DNA from: Pseudoalteromonas sp. MMG010
Lineage (GTDB): Bacteria; Pseudomonadota; Gammaproteobacteria; Enterobacterales; Alteromonadaceae
DNA length: 64,000 bases
Assembly: GCF_018100905.1 (NCBI RefSeq)
Contig: NZ_JAGJEG010000017.1
Span: 1 to 64,000 of the forward strand
Reading direction: 5' to 3'
In this document: positions 46,744 to 56,553 of the stretch, piece after piece
Layout of the letters: each line of letters opens with the position of its first letter
How positions within the stretch are numbered: the stretch's first letter is position 1
Program-made: the position numbers and the translations under genes
Notes under the pieces: model-generated
What the model saw: only the letters and a program-made list of their open reading frames with translations
Databases searched by the model: none
What the model was told of the DNA's origin: nothing

Positions 46744-47259
46744 CTAATTTGTACGTTTTACGCGAATTGAGCGGTTTTGATTTGCTTTTTTCAATAAAAA
46801 TGAATTAAACACGCCTCGGCTGATAATAATTTTATCTTCGGCTGTTAACTTCATACTATCTGAGCCAATCTGGCGCCATTGTTGCCCATTATCTAAGGTG
46901 ATAATTAGCTCACCATAAGGTGCCTTTTTAATTGAAGTAACGGTTGCTTTTATTTCAGTTGCTTTTCCTTTGGTTATTTCTTTATGCTCTAAACCAAAGT
47001 CATCTTTTTTCACATCGCTTTTTGTATTATCTGTCACTATTGGTGCGCTTGCTTGCACCATTTCTTTTGCAGCGATGCTTGGGACACTACTTGTATTTTG
47101 TGATGCTGCTTTGCCCGCGATAATATTGTCATAGCATAATAAGCGGTTAAAATCGTTTTCGATTAAGCTACATGCTTCTAGTGCCTGGGTATTTATTTGT
47201 GCATGAGCGCTAAAAATAGGGGTACTAAATAAGACGATAAGTGAGAGTATTTTTTTCAT
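46744..47259 (-). CDS. Small exported protein of the tat locus
   Basis: 171 residues with a signal peptide (MKKILSLIVLFSTPIFSAHA), so periplasmic. The mature N-terminus has ALEACSLIENDFNRLLCYDN, a C-x13-C pattern ending LLCYD that I have seen in many exported gammaproteobacterial hypotheticals. The C-terminal part contains ITLDNGQQWRQIGSD, which recurs in small beta-barrel proteins with a DNGQxWRQ motif. Between tatC (2 bp) and tatD (7 bp), so co-transcribed. Function unknown. Its Sec-type signal lacks the twin Arg. Confidence 0.8.
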   Translation of the reverse strand: MKKILSLIVLFSTPIFSAHAQINTQALEACSLIENDFNRLLCYDNIIAGKAASQNTSSVPSIAAKEMVQASAPIVTDNTKSDVKKDDFGLEHKEITKGKATEIKATVTSIKKAPYGELIITLDNGQQWRQIGSDSMKLTAEDKIIISRGVFNSFLLKKANQNRSIRVKRTN

Positions 47260-47261
47260 TG

Positions 47262-48002
47262 TTATTCCTCTGGTTTTTGTTTGGGTTTTGCAGTGTAGAT
47301 ATTTGCTAAAATTAACCCTAATTCAAATAAAACTAGCATAGGTACTGCCAGAAGTGTTTGTGATAGTACATCTGGAGGCGTTAAAAACATCGCGACAACA
47401 AACACACCAACCACAATATAAGGACGCTTTTCTTTTAAGCTTTGCGTCGTCGTTGCTCCACTAAAACATAAAAGCATAATGGCAACGGGTATTTCAAAAG
47501 CCACACCGAATGCAAAAAATAGCTTTAAAACGAAACCTAAATAGCTACTTATATCAGGCGCTAAAGTCATCATTTGTGGGCCAACACTGGTAAAAAAACC
47601 TAAAATAATAGGGAGCACCACAAAGTAGCAAAAAGCAATACCGCTATAAAATAACAATATACTTGATGCCAATATTGGTATTAGCATACGCTTTTCATGT
47701 TGATATAGACCAGGAGCAATAAACCCCCATATTTGATGTAATATCCATGGAAACGCAGCAAATAAGGCAACAAATAACGTTAATTTAAATGGGGCAAAAA
47801 AAGGTGCCGTTACATCGGTTGCAATCATTGTTGCAGTGCTAGGCAGGTGTGCCACTAAAGGCGCTGCAACAAAGCTATAAATATCATTTGCAAAGTAAAT
47901 GAGCCCTAAAAATATAACCAAAATACTTAATAATGATCTTATTAGTCTGCCTCTGAGTTCAATTAAGTGCCCCACAAAACCAGATTGCGCTTTATCACCC
48001 AT
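47262..48002 (-). CDS. tatC: Sec-independent protein translocase TatC
   Basis: 246 residues with six membrane spans, the receptor of the twin-arginine export complex. The N-terminal region SGFVGHLIELRGRLIRSL and the FPWILHQIWGFIAPGLYQHEKR loop (FxxEKR-type) are characteristic. Works with TatA and TatB to move folded, cofactor-bearing proteins across the inner membrane. Confidence 0.97.
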   Translation of the reverse strand: MGDKAQSGFVGHLIELRGRLIRSLLSILVIFLGLIYFANDIYSFVAAPLVAHLPSTATMIATDVTAPFFAPFKLTLFVALFAAFPWILHQIWGFIAPGLYQHEKRMLIPILASSILLFYSGIAFCYFVVLPIILGFFTSVGPQMMTLAPDISSYLGFVLKLFFAFGVAFEIPVAIMLLCFSGATTTQSLKEKRPYIVVGVFVVAMFLTPPDVLSQTLLAVPMLVLFELGLILANIYTAKPKQKPEE

Positions 48003-48040
48003 TATTTTTTATACCATTATATATATTGACCACAGCGTGC

Positions 48041-48385
48041 TTATTTAATTTCATTTTTATTTTCAATCTTACTATCTTCAACAAGATCAGCTTCATCGTT
48101 GCGTTTGTAGCTGTGTGTTACAGATTCAGCCGCTTTTTTTAATTCATCCAGCGATTCTTTTAACTCGGGTGCCAGATCGGTTAAATTTTGTTGTTCAGCT
48201 TTTTTTAAATTGTCGTGTAGTTCTTGCACACGCAGCTCTTCACTCACTTCAGCTTTAACCGAATTGGCAAGTGACTTTAATGTTTTTATCCAGCGGCTTA
48301 CAGTGCGAATTGCTACCGGCAGGCGCTCAGGTCCTAATACAACTAAGCCGACGATGCCAATTACAACCAGTTCCCACATGCCCAT
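48041..48385 (-). CDS. tatB: Sec-independent protein translocase TatB
   Basis: 114 residues: one N-terminal membrane helix with the conserved VVIGIVGLVVLGPERLP, then an amphipathic helix and a charged tail. Binds the substrate signal with TatC. tatB starts 5 bp after tatA and ends 38 bp before tatC. Confidence 0.96.
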   Translation of the reverse strand: MGMWELVVIGIVGLVVLGPERLPVAIRTVSRWIKTLKSLANSVKAEVSEELRVQELHDNLKKAEQQNLTDLAPELKESLDELKKAAESVTHSYKRNDEADLVEDSKIENKNEIK

Positions 48386-48390
48386 GTTTA

Positions 48391-48627
48391 TTAAACCTTG
48401 TTATCGTCTTTTGCTTTTTCGCTATTTTGCGCCGAAGTTTCTGATTTTTGAATTTGTTCTGATGGCTCTACTTCGGCAGGTTTGTCATCGGCCATTGCTT
48501 TTTTAAAGCCTTTTACTGCACCACCAATGTCACCGCCCATGCCGCGCAATTTTTTAGTACCAAAGATAAGTACGATAATTGCTAATATAACCAATAGCTG
48601 CCAAATACCAATGCCACCTAACCCCAT
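48391..48627 (-). CDS. tatA: Sec-independent protein translocase TatA
   Basis: 78 residues. Membrane helix with [21 protein letters not shown], amphipathic helix ([15 protein letters not shown]), then an acidic, poorly structured tail. Forms the transport pore. First of the tatABC set, separated from ubiB by 71 bp, so it may have its own promoter there. Confidence 0.96.
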   Translation of the reverse strand: MGLGGIGIWQLLVILAIIVLIFGTKKLRGMGGDIGGAVKGFKKAMADDKPAEVEPSEQIQKSETSAQNSEKAKDDNKV

Positions 48628-48698
48628 GTTATTCTCCTATTGAAAAATGAATGATTACCATACTAATTATACGCCCACTTACTAAAATAGCACTTTGT

Positions 48699-50300
48699 TT
48701 ATATGCGCCGCCAAGCGCTAAAAAAACTGATTAATGATATCAAACCAACAATACTTGCAGCTAATAAATCATTTGCCAAATAGCACATTGCAGCAACGAT
48801 CAATGTACTTGCACCAAGTAAACCTAGCAACATTGGTTTTTGTGACTGATGCTGAACCTGAGTTTGTTGCTGAGGTATTCTTTTTAGGTTTTGATAAATT
48901 AAATCAGGTAATTCGGGCATTTTCTCTGCCCAAAAAGGTAAGTTAGCATACATTTGTTTCATTACTGATAACGGGCCCACTTGTTCTTTTACCCAATCTT
49001 CTAAAAATGGTTTGGCTGTTTTCCACAAATCAAGCTGTGGGTAAAGTTGACGACCTAAACCTTCAACATACAGTAATGTTTTTTGTAAAAGTACTAATTG
49101 AGGTTGTACTTGCATGTTAAAGCGTCGCGCAGTATTAAATAAGTTAACCAACACATGACCAAACGAAATCTCAGCTAAAGGCTTATTAAAAATAGGCTCA
49201 CATACCGTTCGTATCGCAAATTCAAACTCTTCTACACTGGTATCAGCAGGCACCCAGCCAGAGTCAACATGTAGTTGTGCTACTTGGCGATAATCTCGAT
49301 TAAAAAATGCAATAAAGTTTTCGGCTAGATAACGCTTATCTTCTTTATTTAAAGTACCAACAATACCACAATCAATACCAATATATTTAGGGTTTTCAGG
49401 GTGCTCAGTGGAGACAAAAATATTTCCTGGGTGCATGTCAGCATGAAAAAAGCTGTCTCTAAATACTTGTGTAAAAAATACCTCTACACCTCGTTCGGCT
49501 AACAGTTTCATATTGGTATTTTGTGCTAACAGCGCTTCGGTATCAGATACTGCAATGCCATAAATGCGTTCCATCACAAGTACATTGTTGCGGCTATAGT
49601 CACTATATACAGTAGGAATATAAAGTGAATCTGAGTCTTCAAAATTACGCTTTAGCTGAATGCCATTCGCACCTTCGCGCATCAGGTCGAGCTCATCAAG
49701 TAAGGTTTTTTTGTACTCTTGAACAACCTCTACAGGGCGTAGTCGCTTTGCTTCTTTTTGCGCTTTGTTGATGACTTTGGCTAACTTCTCCATTAATGCT
49801 AAATCGGCATCAATTTTTTCTTTAATATCGGGGCGTATTACTTTTATTACCACATCCTGAGTAAGCCCTTGGTCATCTATTATTGTTGCCGTATGGACTT
49901 GAGCAATAGAAGCTGAAGCAAGGGGGGTTTGCGAAAAGTCATTGAATAAAATACCAATATCATCAATTTCTAATGCTTGCTCAATAATTTTCTGTGCTAG
50001 TGCGCCTTCAAAAGGAGCCACTTGATCTTGTAGTAACGCTAACTCAACAGCAATATCTTGGGGAAGTAAATCTCGGCGTGTAGATAGCATTTGCCCAAAT
50101 TTTATCCAAACCGGGCCTAGGTTCTGCAATGCAAGTCGCAGTCGTAATCCAGCCGATTTATCACGATGTTTATTATTAAGCCAAAATAAACTGCCACGTG
50201 AGAATTTAACAAACCAAGGGATTTTATGCTTAGGTATGAGCTCATCAATACCATAATTCAATAAGGTTTTGGTGATATAATATAAACGTGCAATTGACAC
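48699..50300 (-). CDS. ubiB: UbiB, ubiquinone-biosynthesis regulatory kinase-like protein
   Basis: 533 residues of the ABC1/ADCK family. The KxGQ motif ([16 protein letters not shown], about 67-82), the Ala-rich loop region ([10 protein letters not shown]), VIKVIRP and HADMHPGN are present. The C-terminus has two membrane spans ([18 protein letters not shown] and the following one). Supports several steps of aerobic and anaerobic ubiquinone synthesis at the inner membrane. Middle of ubiE-ubiJ-ubiB. Confidence 0.96.
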   Translation of the reverse strand: MSIARLYYITKTLLNYGIDELIPKHKIPWFVKFSRGSLFWLNNKHRDKSAGLRLRLALQNLGPVWIKFGQMLSTRRDLLPQDIAVELALLQDQVAPFEGALAQKIIEQALEIDDIGILFNDFSQTPLASASIAQVHTATIIDDQGLTQDVVIKVIRPDIKEKIDADLALMEKLAKVINKAQKEAKRLRPVEVVQEYKKTLLDELDLMREGANGIQLKRNFEDSDSLYIPTVYSDYSRNNVLVMERIYGIAVSDTEALLAQNTNMKLLAERGVEVFFTQVFRDSFFHADMHPGNIFVSTEHPENPKYIGIDCGIVGTLNKEDKRYLAENFIAFFNRDYRQVAQLHVDSGWVPADTSVEEFEFAIRTVCEPIFNKPLAEISFGHVLVNLFNTARRFNMQVQPQLVLLQKTLLYVEGLGRQLYPQLDLWKTAKPFLEDWVKEQVGPLSVMKQMYANLPFWAEKMPELPDLIYQNLKRIPQQQTQVQHQSQKPMLLGLLGASTLIVAAMCYLANDLLAASIVGLISLISFFSAWRRI

Positions 50301-50309
50301 AAAATATCC

Positions 50310-50981
50310 TTAATTTAAGGTGCGTATTAGTACATTAATACGTTGTTCAAGCGCTGAAACATGGTTTTTAACATCGCGATTACGTTGTTTAAACTGAGCA
50401 AGTTCAAGAGGGTGGATTGTCACAGCAAGTTCATCTTGAAATAAGCTACTAACTAACGCGTTTATTTTTGTAGATGCATTGAGGGCATTATGATGAATAG
50501 ATTTTAAATTTAGGTATAGCTGTTGTGCTGCTGCATCTGGCATATACTTTGAAAACTGTTCTGGCCAATCAATGTTTAATTTTGAAAAAGCACCGCTATA
50601 AGTTTGCGCAATGTTTAAATCACCTTGCAAATCCAATTTATCTTGGCGAATAAGCTGAGTTAACATTGCTGGGTTTTTCAGTGTCAGTAAGGTATTAATA
50701 TCGGCGCTGATCAGGCAATCATAATCTGAATCACGTGCTGCGGTAAATAAGTGTAAGCGTTTGCCATCAAAAACTATTTGTAAGGCCTGTTGCCAGTCTC
50801 TAATCTCTACGATTAAACGTTTATGCTGTATTGTTTCTAACGATTGACTAAGTAATGGATCAAGCACGAGCACCTGATTAAGCACTTTTTCAATTATTGA
50901 AAGTACAATTTGAGGTAGCAGCAAAAATTGTGATGCATCGTTACAAGTTGTACTTTCTATTTCTGAGTGTTCAGATGCCAT
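50310..50981 (-). CDS. ubiJ: UbiJ, SCP2-domain ubiquinone assembly factor
   Basis: 223 residues. The SCP2-like lipid-binding fold covers the first part (about 25-140, with VEIRDWQQALQIVFDG and QLIRQDKLDLQGDLN). The C-terminal coiled coil is rich in charged residues. UbiJ, with UbiK, holds hydrophobic ubiquinone intermediates for the soluble Ubi metabolon. Its place between ubiE and ubiB is the standard one. Confidence 0.93.
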   Translation of the reverse strand: MASEHSEIESTTCNDASQFLLLPQIVLSIIEKVLNQVLVLDPLLSQSLETIQHKRLIVEIRDWQQALQIVFDGKRLHLFTAARDSDYDCLISADINTLLTLKNPAMLTQLIRQDKLDLQGDLNIAQTYSGAFSKLNIDWPEQFSKYMPDAAAQQLYLNLKSIHHNALNASTKINALVSSLFQDELAVTIHPLELAQFKQRNRDVKNHVSALEQRINVLIRTLN

Positions 50982-50997
50982 AACAGCCTACTTTAGT

Positions 50998-51753
50998 TTA
51001 GTATTTAAAACCACGATGAAGAGCAACAATACCACCTGTTAAGTTTTGATAGGTCGTTTGTTCAAAGCCTGCTTCTTCCATCATGCCTTTTAAAGTATCT
51101 TGATCAGGGTGCATACGGATCGATTCAGCTAAGTATTGGTATGATTCGCTATCATTTGCAACGAGCTTACCCATGGTTGGCAGTAAATTGAACGAGTAAA
51201 AATCATACGCTTTACTAAGTACTTCATGCTTTGGTTTTGAAAACTCTAACACTAATAAACGACCGCCTGGTTTTAAAATCCGATACATAGAGCGCAATGC
51301 TTTATTTTTATCGGTTACATTACGTAAACCAAAGGCAATTGTGATCACATCAAAGCTGTTATCAGGAAAAGGCAGTGCCTCAGCATTCATTTGTACGTAG
51401 TCAATATTACCAACAAGACCGAGGTTATGAAGCTTTTCACGACCTACCTTTAACATTGAAGAATTTATATCACCTAAAACGACTTGCCCGGTATCACCAA
51501 CAAGTTGACTAAACTTAGCGGTTAAATCACCGGTTCCTCCGGCTAAATCAAGAACATAATGACCTTTTCGCACACCTGAGCTGGCAATGGTTTGGCGTTT
51601 CCATAATCGGTGTACACCAAATGACATTAAATCGTTCATCACATCGTATTTTGCTGCTACAGAGTGAAATACATCCGCTACCATTGAGGCCTTATCGTTA
51701 GCATCCACCGTTTTATAGCCAAAATGCGTCGTTTTTTCAGGTGTTTCTTTCAT
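50998..51753 (-). CDS. ubiE: UbiE, ubiquinone/menaquinone C-methyltransferase
   Basis: 251 residues. Begins near [27 protein letters not shown], has the SAM loop [14 protein letters not shown], and ends with the family C-terminus [15 protein letters not shown]. Uses S-adenosylmethionine for a C-methylation in both ubiquinone and menaquinone synthesis, cytosolic. First gene of the long minus-strand block; the ubiE promoter must lie in the 80 bp to 51834. Confidence 0.97.
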   Translation of the reverse strand: MKETPEKTTHFGYKTVDANDKASMVADVFHSVAAKYDVMNDLMSFGVHRLWKRQTIASSGVRKGHYVLDLAGGTGDLTAKFSQLVGDTGQVVLGDINSSMLKVGREKLHNLGLVGNIDYVQMNAEALPFPDNSFDVITIAFGLRNVTDKNKALRSMYRILKPGGRLLVLEFSKPKHEVLSKAYDFYSFNLLPTMGKLVANDSESYQYLAESIRMHPDQDTLKGMMEEAGFEQTTYQNLTGGIVALHRGFKY

Positions 51754-51833
51754 CTCTTTTCTCTAATTAGGCACTAAAAGCTGTTCAATAGTGTACTGTA
51801 ATGTACCCTGTGGGTGCAATTTGATTATGTGTT

Positions 51834-52838
51834 TTAATGTCCTGCTGTAAAGCTACTTTCTCCTAATGATTTCGCTTTGTATGCTGCCAGCGATGCTCTG
51901 CGCGCTAATTGATTAAACGCTTCGCTCTCAGATTGTTGAGCAATACCCAGCGAAAGGCTAATCGGAGGTAAAGACTGGCCGTTTTTTGCGCTTTTAAATG
52001 AGAGTTTTTCAACCCCTGTTTTCACTTTCTCGGCAATAATATTTGCTGTTTCAGAGTCTATGTCAGCTAAAATTACCGTAAATTGGTCTTGTGCTGTGCG
52101 CCCTGGAAGGCCGCTTTGGAGTACGTATTTATGTACTTGCTTTGCTACCTTATTTAAAATCACTTCGGTGACAGAGTCGCCAAAATTATGATTATAATCA
52201 TCAAGGTTATCTATATGAATCGCAATAGCGCAAACGCTCTTTTCTTGGTGGGTCCACAGTTGGGTTTGCTGTGTTAAATAATGGCGTTTATATAACCCTG
52301 TTTGCAGATCAATAGTATGTAACTTGCGAAGCTTACTCAGCTGCTCTTTGCTTTTACTATGTAATTGCACAGCACGCTGTAATTGTTGTTTAAATTGCTT
52401 ATGTTGTGCCAGTAATACTGCTGTTTGCTTATTTAATTCCAACAATGCTTGCTTGCTTTGTTTGATATTATTTTCATCAAGAGTATGAACGCATTCTCTA
52501 ACATGACCGGCAAATTCAGTAATTTTATGCGAAGTTACTTGGGCATTTTTAGACAGAGAGGTTATAACATGATCAACATTTTTTATTAAGTTAACTTCAG
52601 TGTTATGGCCAATGTTAATAAACTCAAAATACAGTTGTTCTATGAAAACACAATCTATTTTATTGTTGGTGGCAAGCGCTCTATCAATGGAGCTGTTTAA
52701 ATTAGGGTTTATTTTACTAATATATGTATAAGCCACTTGATAATTAAGCGGCGTTGGCGGCAAGGTATGACGCTCTAAAAAGAGGCATACGTTGGTCATT
52801 TTTTCTTGTGCAATAGCCATGGGGTCATGGAACATCAT
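51834..52838 (-). CDS. GGDEF-domain protein with degenerate active site
   Basis: 334 residues. The N-terminal half (about 1-165) is helical with coiled-coil parts (LERHTLPPTPLNYQVAY at about 20, recalled from other cytosolic GGDEF proteins). The C-terminal GGDEF domain (about 165-330) starts at DLQTGLYKRHYL. The signature is RTAQDQF (about 241-247) where RYGGEEF is expected: the two Gly and the first Glu are lost, so it probably makes no c-di-GMP. It may bind GTP or c-di-GMP as a sensor or scaffold. Its 3' end is close to ubiE but it may be a separate transcript. Two adjacent ATG starts. Confidence 0.85.
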   Translation of the reverse strand: MMFHDPMAIAQEKMTNVCLFLERHTLPPTPLNYQVAYTYISKINPNLNSSIDRALATNNKIDCVFIEQLYFEFINIGHNTEVNLIKNVDHVITSLSKNAQVTSHKITEFAGHVRECVHTLDENNIKQSKQALLELNKQTAVLLAQHKQFKQQLQRAVQLHSKSKEQLSKLRKLHTIDLQTGLYKRHYLTQQTQLWTHQEKSVCAIAIHIDNLDDYNHNFGDSVTEVILNKVAKQVHKYVLQSGLPGRTAQDQFTVILADIDSETANIIAEKVKTGVEKLSFKSAKNGQSLPPISLSLGIAQQSESEAFNQLARRASLAAYKAKSLGESSFTAGH

Positions 52839-53112
52839 TTATCAATACCAATTCAGTATATAACTGCTAATAAAACATCCTCCCTGAATATTTTTAGTCT
52901 AGCTTTTATTATTTTATTAAATATATTCATTTTTCTGCGTCTATTTAATAGTAAAAGCCAGAGATAAGAAACTAAAAAGTGCCTTTATGTGATTTAATCG
53001 TGTTTTTCATTCGTAATTTAATTCAAAAGCATTAGAAATAAAGAGGATACTTTATTTGCGATGAAACAGCTTAGTCGCAATTACTTGCTATTTATTATAC
53101 CTAGGTTAGCTT

Positions 53113-54918
53113 ATGAATATCGAACATTTAGTGATGAAGACAGTAATGATTTATTTATCCTTAGCGCCTTTTAAGCGGGCTTTATTAACCGTAACTTTAA
53201 CCTGCACCTTGAGTGCCTGCCAATTAAGCTCTGTTAACAGCGATGCGCAATTTACATCGATTGCGAAAAATATTGTAGATTACAGAGCACGTACCAACCC
53301 TTTGCACGATGATAAAGGTGTTGGTGGTTATTTGTTGCCCAATTTAAGTGCGGAATTTTTGGCACAACAAAATCAGCAAAAGATCACTTTTCTTAGTCAA
53401 TTAGATGCCATTGATATTGATAAGCTCAGCGATGAAAACCGTATAAACTTAAATATTATTCGTGCTCAAGTACAAAATAGCGTTGATGAATATCAATTTC
53501 ATGCTCATTATATGCCTTTAACTTCTGAGTATGGGTTTCACTCTAGCTTAGGTTACATGCTAAATCGTGGGGCTTTAAAAAATGAGCACGATTTCGACAC
53601 CTATTTAGCGCGTTTATCACAAGTCCCTCGGTTTTTTTCGCAAAATATCCAATGGATGAAAGAAGGGTTAAAGTCAGGTTTAACGCAACCCAAAGTTGTT
53701 TTAGATGGCTATGAAGCAAGTATTGCAGCGTATATTGTTGATGATGTAACTCAATCTGAGTTTTATAAGCCTTTTTTAATAAATACGGCCGGTTTACCAA
53801 TAGCAAAGTTTAATGCCTTACAAGCGAAGGCTAAATTGGTGATTAAAAATAATGTAATTCCTGCATACCAGGACTATTTTACGTTTTTTACCACGCAATA
53901 TCAGCAAGGCGCACGTGAAACTATCGGTATTTCGCAAACACCGAATGGTCGCGCTTTTTACGAAAATAGAGCGCAGTATTACACCACAACATCTATGAGT
54001 GCTAAGCAAATCCACGAATTAGGTTTACAAGAAGTCGCGCGTATTCGTAGCGAAATGGAGGAAATAATAAAAGAGTTAAATTTTGATGGCTCTTTCGCTG
54101 ACTTTATTCATTTTTTACGTACAGACCCGCAGTTTTATGCCACAACGCCAGAACAGTTGTTAAAAGAAGCTGCGTTTATTGCCAAAAAAATGGATGCACA
54201 ATTACCTAAGCTTTTTCATACCTTACCGCGCATGCCTTATGGTGTTGCGCCAGTACCTAAAAACATTGCGCCTAAGTACACAACAGGGCGTTATGTTGGC
54301 TCTAACCGGGATGATACCGCCGGTTATTATTGGGTTAATACCTATGCACTAGATAAGCGTCCTTTATATGTTTTAGAAGCATTAACACTGCATGAGGCTG
54401 TGCCAGGGCATCATTTACAAATTTCTTTAAATGCAGAGTTAGATAATTTACCGAGTTATCGTCGAGATGCCTATTTATCAGCATTTGGTGAGGGGTGGGG
54501 TTTATACTCAGAGTTTTTAGGCATTGAAGCTGGATTTTATCAAGACCCTTATAGTCGCTTTGGGCGTTTGACCTATGAAATGTGGCGAGCAGCTCGTTTA
54601 GTCGTCGATACCGGTATGCATATGTATGGCTGGAGCCGAGAACGTGCAATGAATTTTATGAGCGAAAATACGGCTTTATCGTTACATAATGTTAAAACCG
54701 AAACTGACCGATACATATCGTGGCCAGGGCAAGCGCTTTCTTATAAAATTGGTGAGTTAACAATTAAAAGGTTGCGTAAAAAAGCGGAAAAGGCGTTAGC
54801 GACAGACTTTGATATTCGTGAATTTCATCATCAAATATTACGCCATGGCTCTGTACCTTTATCGGTACTTGAAGCGCAAATTGATTTATATATTCAACAT
54901 GAATTAGCTAATAAATAA
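53113..54918 (+). CDS. DUF885 lipoprotein, putative metallopeptidase
   Basis: 601 residues. Lipoprotein signal ending LSAC (lipid Cys at about 36), so anchored in the envelope. The DUF885 motif HEAVPGHHLQ (about 430-440) supplies zinc-ligand histidines, and GEGWGLYSEFLG with its Glu is the second part of the zinc site. Family members act as periplasmic peptidases or dipeptidases. The substrate is unknown. Start chosen at the first ATG; an internal ATG eight codons on (M8) would give a shorter signal. Separate from the downstream gene, with a hairpin between. Confidence 0.85.
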   Translation: MNIEHLVMKTVMIYLSLAPFKRALLTVTLTCTLSACQLSSVNSDAQFTSIAKNIVDYRARTNPLHDDKGVGGYLLPNLSAEFLAQQNQQKITFLSQLDAIDIDKLSDENRINLNIIRAQVQNSVDEYQFHAHYMPLTSEYGFHSSLGYMLNRGALKNEHDFDTYLARLSQVPRFFSQNIQWMKEGLKSGLTQPKVVLDGYEASIAAYIVDDVTQSEFYKPFLINTAGLPIAKFNALQAKAKLVIKNNVIPAYQDYFTFFTTQYQQGARETIGISQTPNGRAFYENRAQYYTTTSMSAKQIHELGLQEVARIRSEMEEIIKELNFDGSFADFIHFLRTDPQFYATTPEQLLKEAAFIAKKMDAQLPKLFHTLPRMPYGVAPVPKNIAPKYTTGRYVGSNRDDTAGYYWVNTYALDKRPLYVLEALTLHEAVPGHHLQISLNAELDNLPSYRRDAYLSAFGEGWGLYSEFLGIEAGFYQDPYSRFGRLTYEMWRAARLVVDTGMHMYGWSRERAMNFMSENTALSLHNVKTETDRYISWPGQALSYKIGELTIKRLRKKAEKALATDFDIREFHHQILRHGSVPLSVLEAQIDLYIQHELANK

Positions 54919-54943
54919 ATTTAATTGTTTATCATTTATACAA

Positions 54944-54977
54944 CAAAGGTGTTGTGTACTTTTTCACACCACCTTTG
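54944..54977 (+). terminator. Hairpin after the DUF885 gene
   Basis: CAAAGGTGTTGTG (54944-54956) and CACACCACCTTTG (54965-54977) pair along 13 bp with one mismatch, 8-nt loop. There is no long T run, so termination is not certain; it could also be a regulatory palindrome of the next gene. Confidence 0.5.
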
Positions 54978-55017
54978 AGCTATAAATAAACGAATATAGA
55001 GGGGCGTGAGGTTTTGA

Positions 55018-56499
55018 ATGAGTGACTTTATTATTTTTAGTATTGATGTATTTGCCAGTTTATTTATTGTTGTACTGGGTATTATTGTTTTAGCTACGGT
55101 CATCTTTTACTTTAGAGATATAACACAAACAAAGCATGCAATAAGGCGAAATTACCCTGTTATTGGTCGTTTTCGTTATTTTTTTGAACGCCAAGGTGAA
55201 TTTTTCCGCCAATACTTTTTTGCATTAGACCGTGAAGAAATGCCATTTAATCGAGCTGAACGCAGTTGGGTTTATCGCGCAGCAAAAGATGTTGATCGTA
55301 CTGCTGCATTTGGTTCTACTCAAAGTTTAGAAGCGACAGGCACCGTTATGTTTATGAACTGTGCGTTCCCAACTTTAGATGAAGATGCACTTGAGCCAAG
55401 CCAAGTTACTTTAGGTCCATATTGTAGTAAACCTTACATCACTAATTCACTATTTAATGTGTCGGGCATGAGCTTTGGCGCCCTGTCAAAACCAGCTGTT
55501 CGTGCTTTATCAAAAGGTGCTAAGTTGGCTGGGTGTTGGATGAACACAGGTGAAGGTGGTTTGAGTCCTTATCACTTAGAGGGTGGGGCTGATTTAGTAT
55601 TTCAAATAGGTACGGCTAAATATGGTGTTCGCGATGAACAAGGGCAGTTAAGTACCGAAAAGCTAAAACAGATTGCTGCACATGAACAAGTAAAAATGTT
55701 TGAATTAAAAATGAGTCAAGGGGCTAAACCAGGTAAAGGGGGCATGCTACCTGGGCGTAAAGTAAATGCCGAAATTGCAAAAATTAGAGGTATTCCCGAA
55801 GGCAAAGACTCGATTAGTCCAAATGGCCATCCTGAAATTAAAAAGCCAACTGATATTTTAGATATGATAGCCACTGTACGTAATGCGACAGGAAAGCCCA
55901 CCGGTTTTAAAGCTGTTATTGGTGCATACGAATGGCTAGAAACATTATTTAGTGAAATAAATCATCGAGGAATAGAGTCTGCTCCTGACTTTATTACTGT
56001 TGATAGTGCCGATGGGGGCACAGGGGCTGCGCCGCAACCTTTACTTGATTCTGTTGGCTTACCTTTACGAGAAAGCCTGCCATTGGTTGTTAATTTACTA
56101 GAAAAGCATGGTTTAAGAGATAGGGTTAAAATTATTGCTTCAGGTAAACTTATTGTTCCCTCTAAGGTTGCTTGGGCATTAGCATTAGGGGCTGATTTTG
56201 TAGTCTCTGCTCGTGGTCATATGTTTTCTTTAGGGTGCATACAAGCTCTGCAATGTAATAAAGATACTTGCCCAACGGGCATTACAACCCATAGTGAACG
56301 ACTACAAAAAGGGTTGAATGTGGCCAATAAAGCACAGCGGGTCGCCAATTATAATAAGTATATTCATTATGGTGCTGGGTTAATCGCTCATTCTTGTGGT
56401 GTAAATAGTGCACGTGAATTAAGTCGTAAGCATGTACGTATAGTGCAAGAAAATGGGTTGTCGGAGCCATTAGATAAAATGTACGAAAATTATCAGTAA
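55018..56499 (+). CDS. FMN-binding glutamate-synthase-like protein
   Basis: 493 residues. One N-terminal membrane span (about 5-30), then the FMN/3Fe-4S part of glutamate synthase: GMSFGALSKPAVRALSKGA, NTGEGGLSPYH, KMSQGAKPGKGGMLPG, DSADGGTGAAP and the cluster-type Cys in CIQALQCNKDTCPTGI. There is no glutaminase domain, so it uses ammonia or another donor, or performs another reaction. Inner-membrane-associated. Function unproven in this family. Likely its own promoter. Confidence 0.9.
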   Translation: MSDFIIFSIDVFASLFIVVLGIIVLATVIFYFRDITQTKHAIRRNYPVIGRFRYFFERQGEFFRQYFFALDREEMPFNRAERSWVYRAAKDVDRTAAFGSTQSLEATGTVMFMNCAFPTLDEDALEPSQVTLGPYCSKPYITNSLFNVSGMSFGALSKPAVRALSKGAKLAGCWMNTGEGGLSPYHLEGGADLVFQIGTAKYGVRDEQGQLSTEKLKQIAAHEQVKMFELKMSQGAKPGKGGMLPGRKVNAEIAKIRGIPEGKDSISPNGHPEIKKPTDILDMIATVRNATGKPTGFKAVIGAYEWLETLFSEINHRGIESAPDFITVDSADGGTGAAPQPLLDSVGLPLRESLPLVVNLLEKHGLRDRVKIIASGKLIVPSKVAWALALGADFVVSARGHMFSLGCIQALQCNKDTCPTGITTHSERLQKGLNVANKAQRVANYNKYIHYGAGLIAHSCGVNSARELSRKHVRIVQENGLSEPLDKMYENYQ

Positions 56500-56553
56500 T
56501 ATGCGTAATTAGCACACGTGATTAAAATTCATTTTTTATAAGGGCTATTATTT

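Noticed and set aside
55716..55901. 61-codon minus-strand frame opposite the glutamate-synthase-like gene
   Set aside because: Antisense shadow of a strongly conserved coding region.
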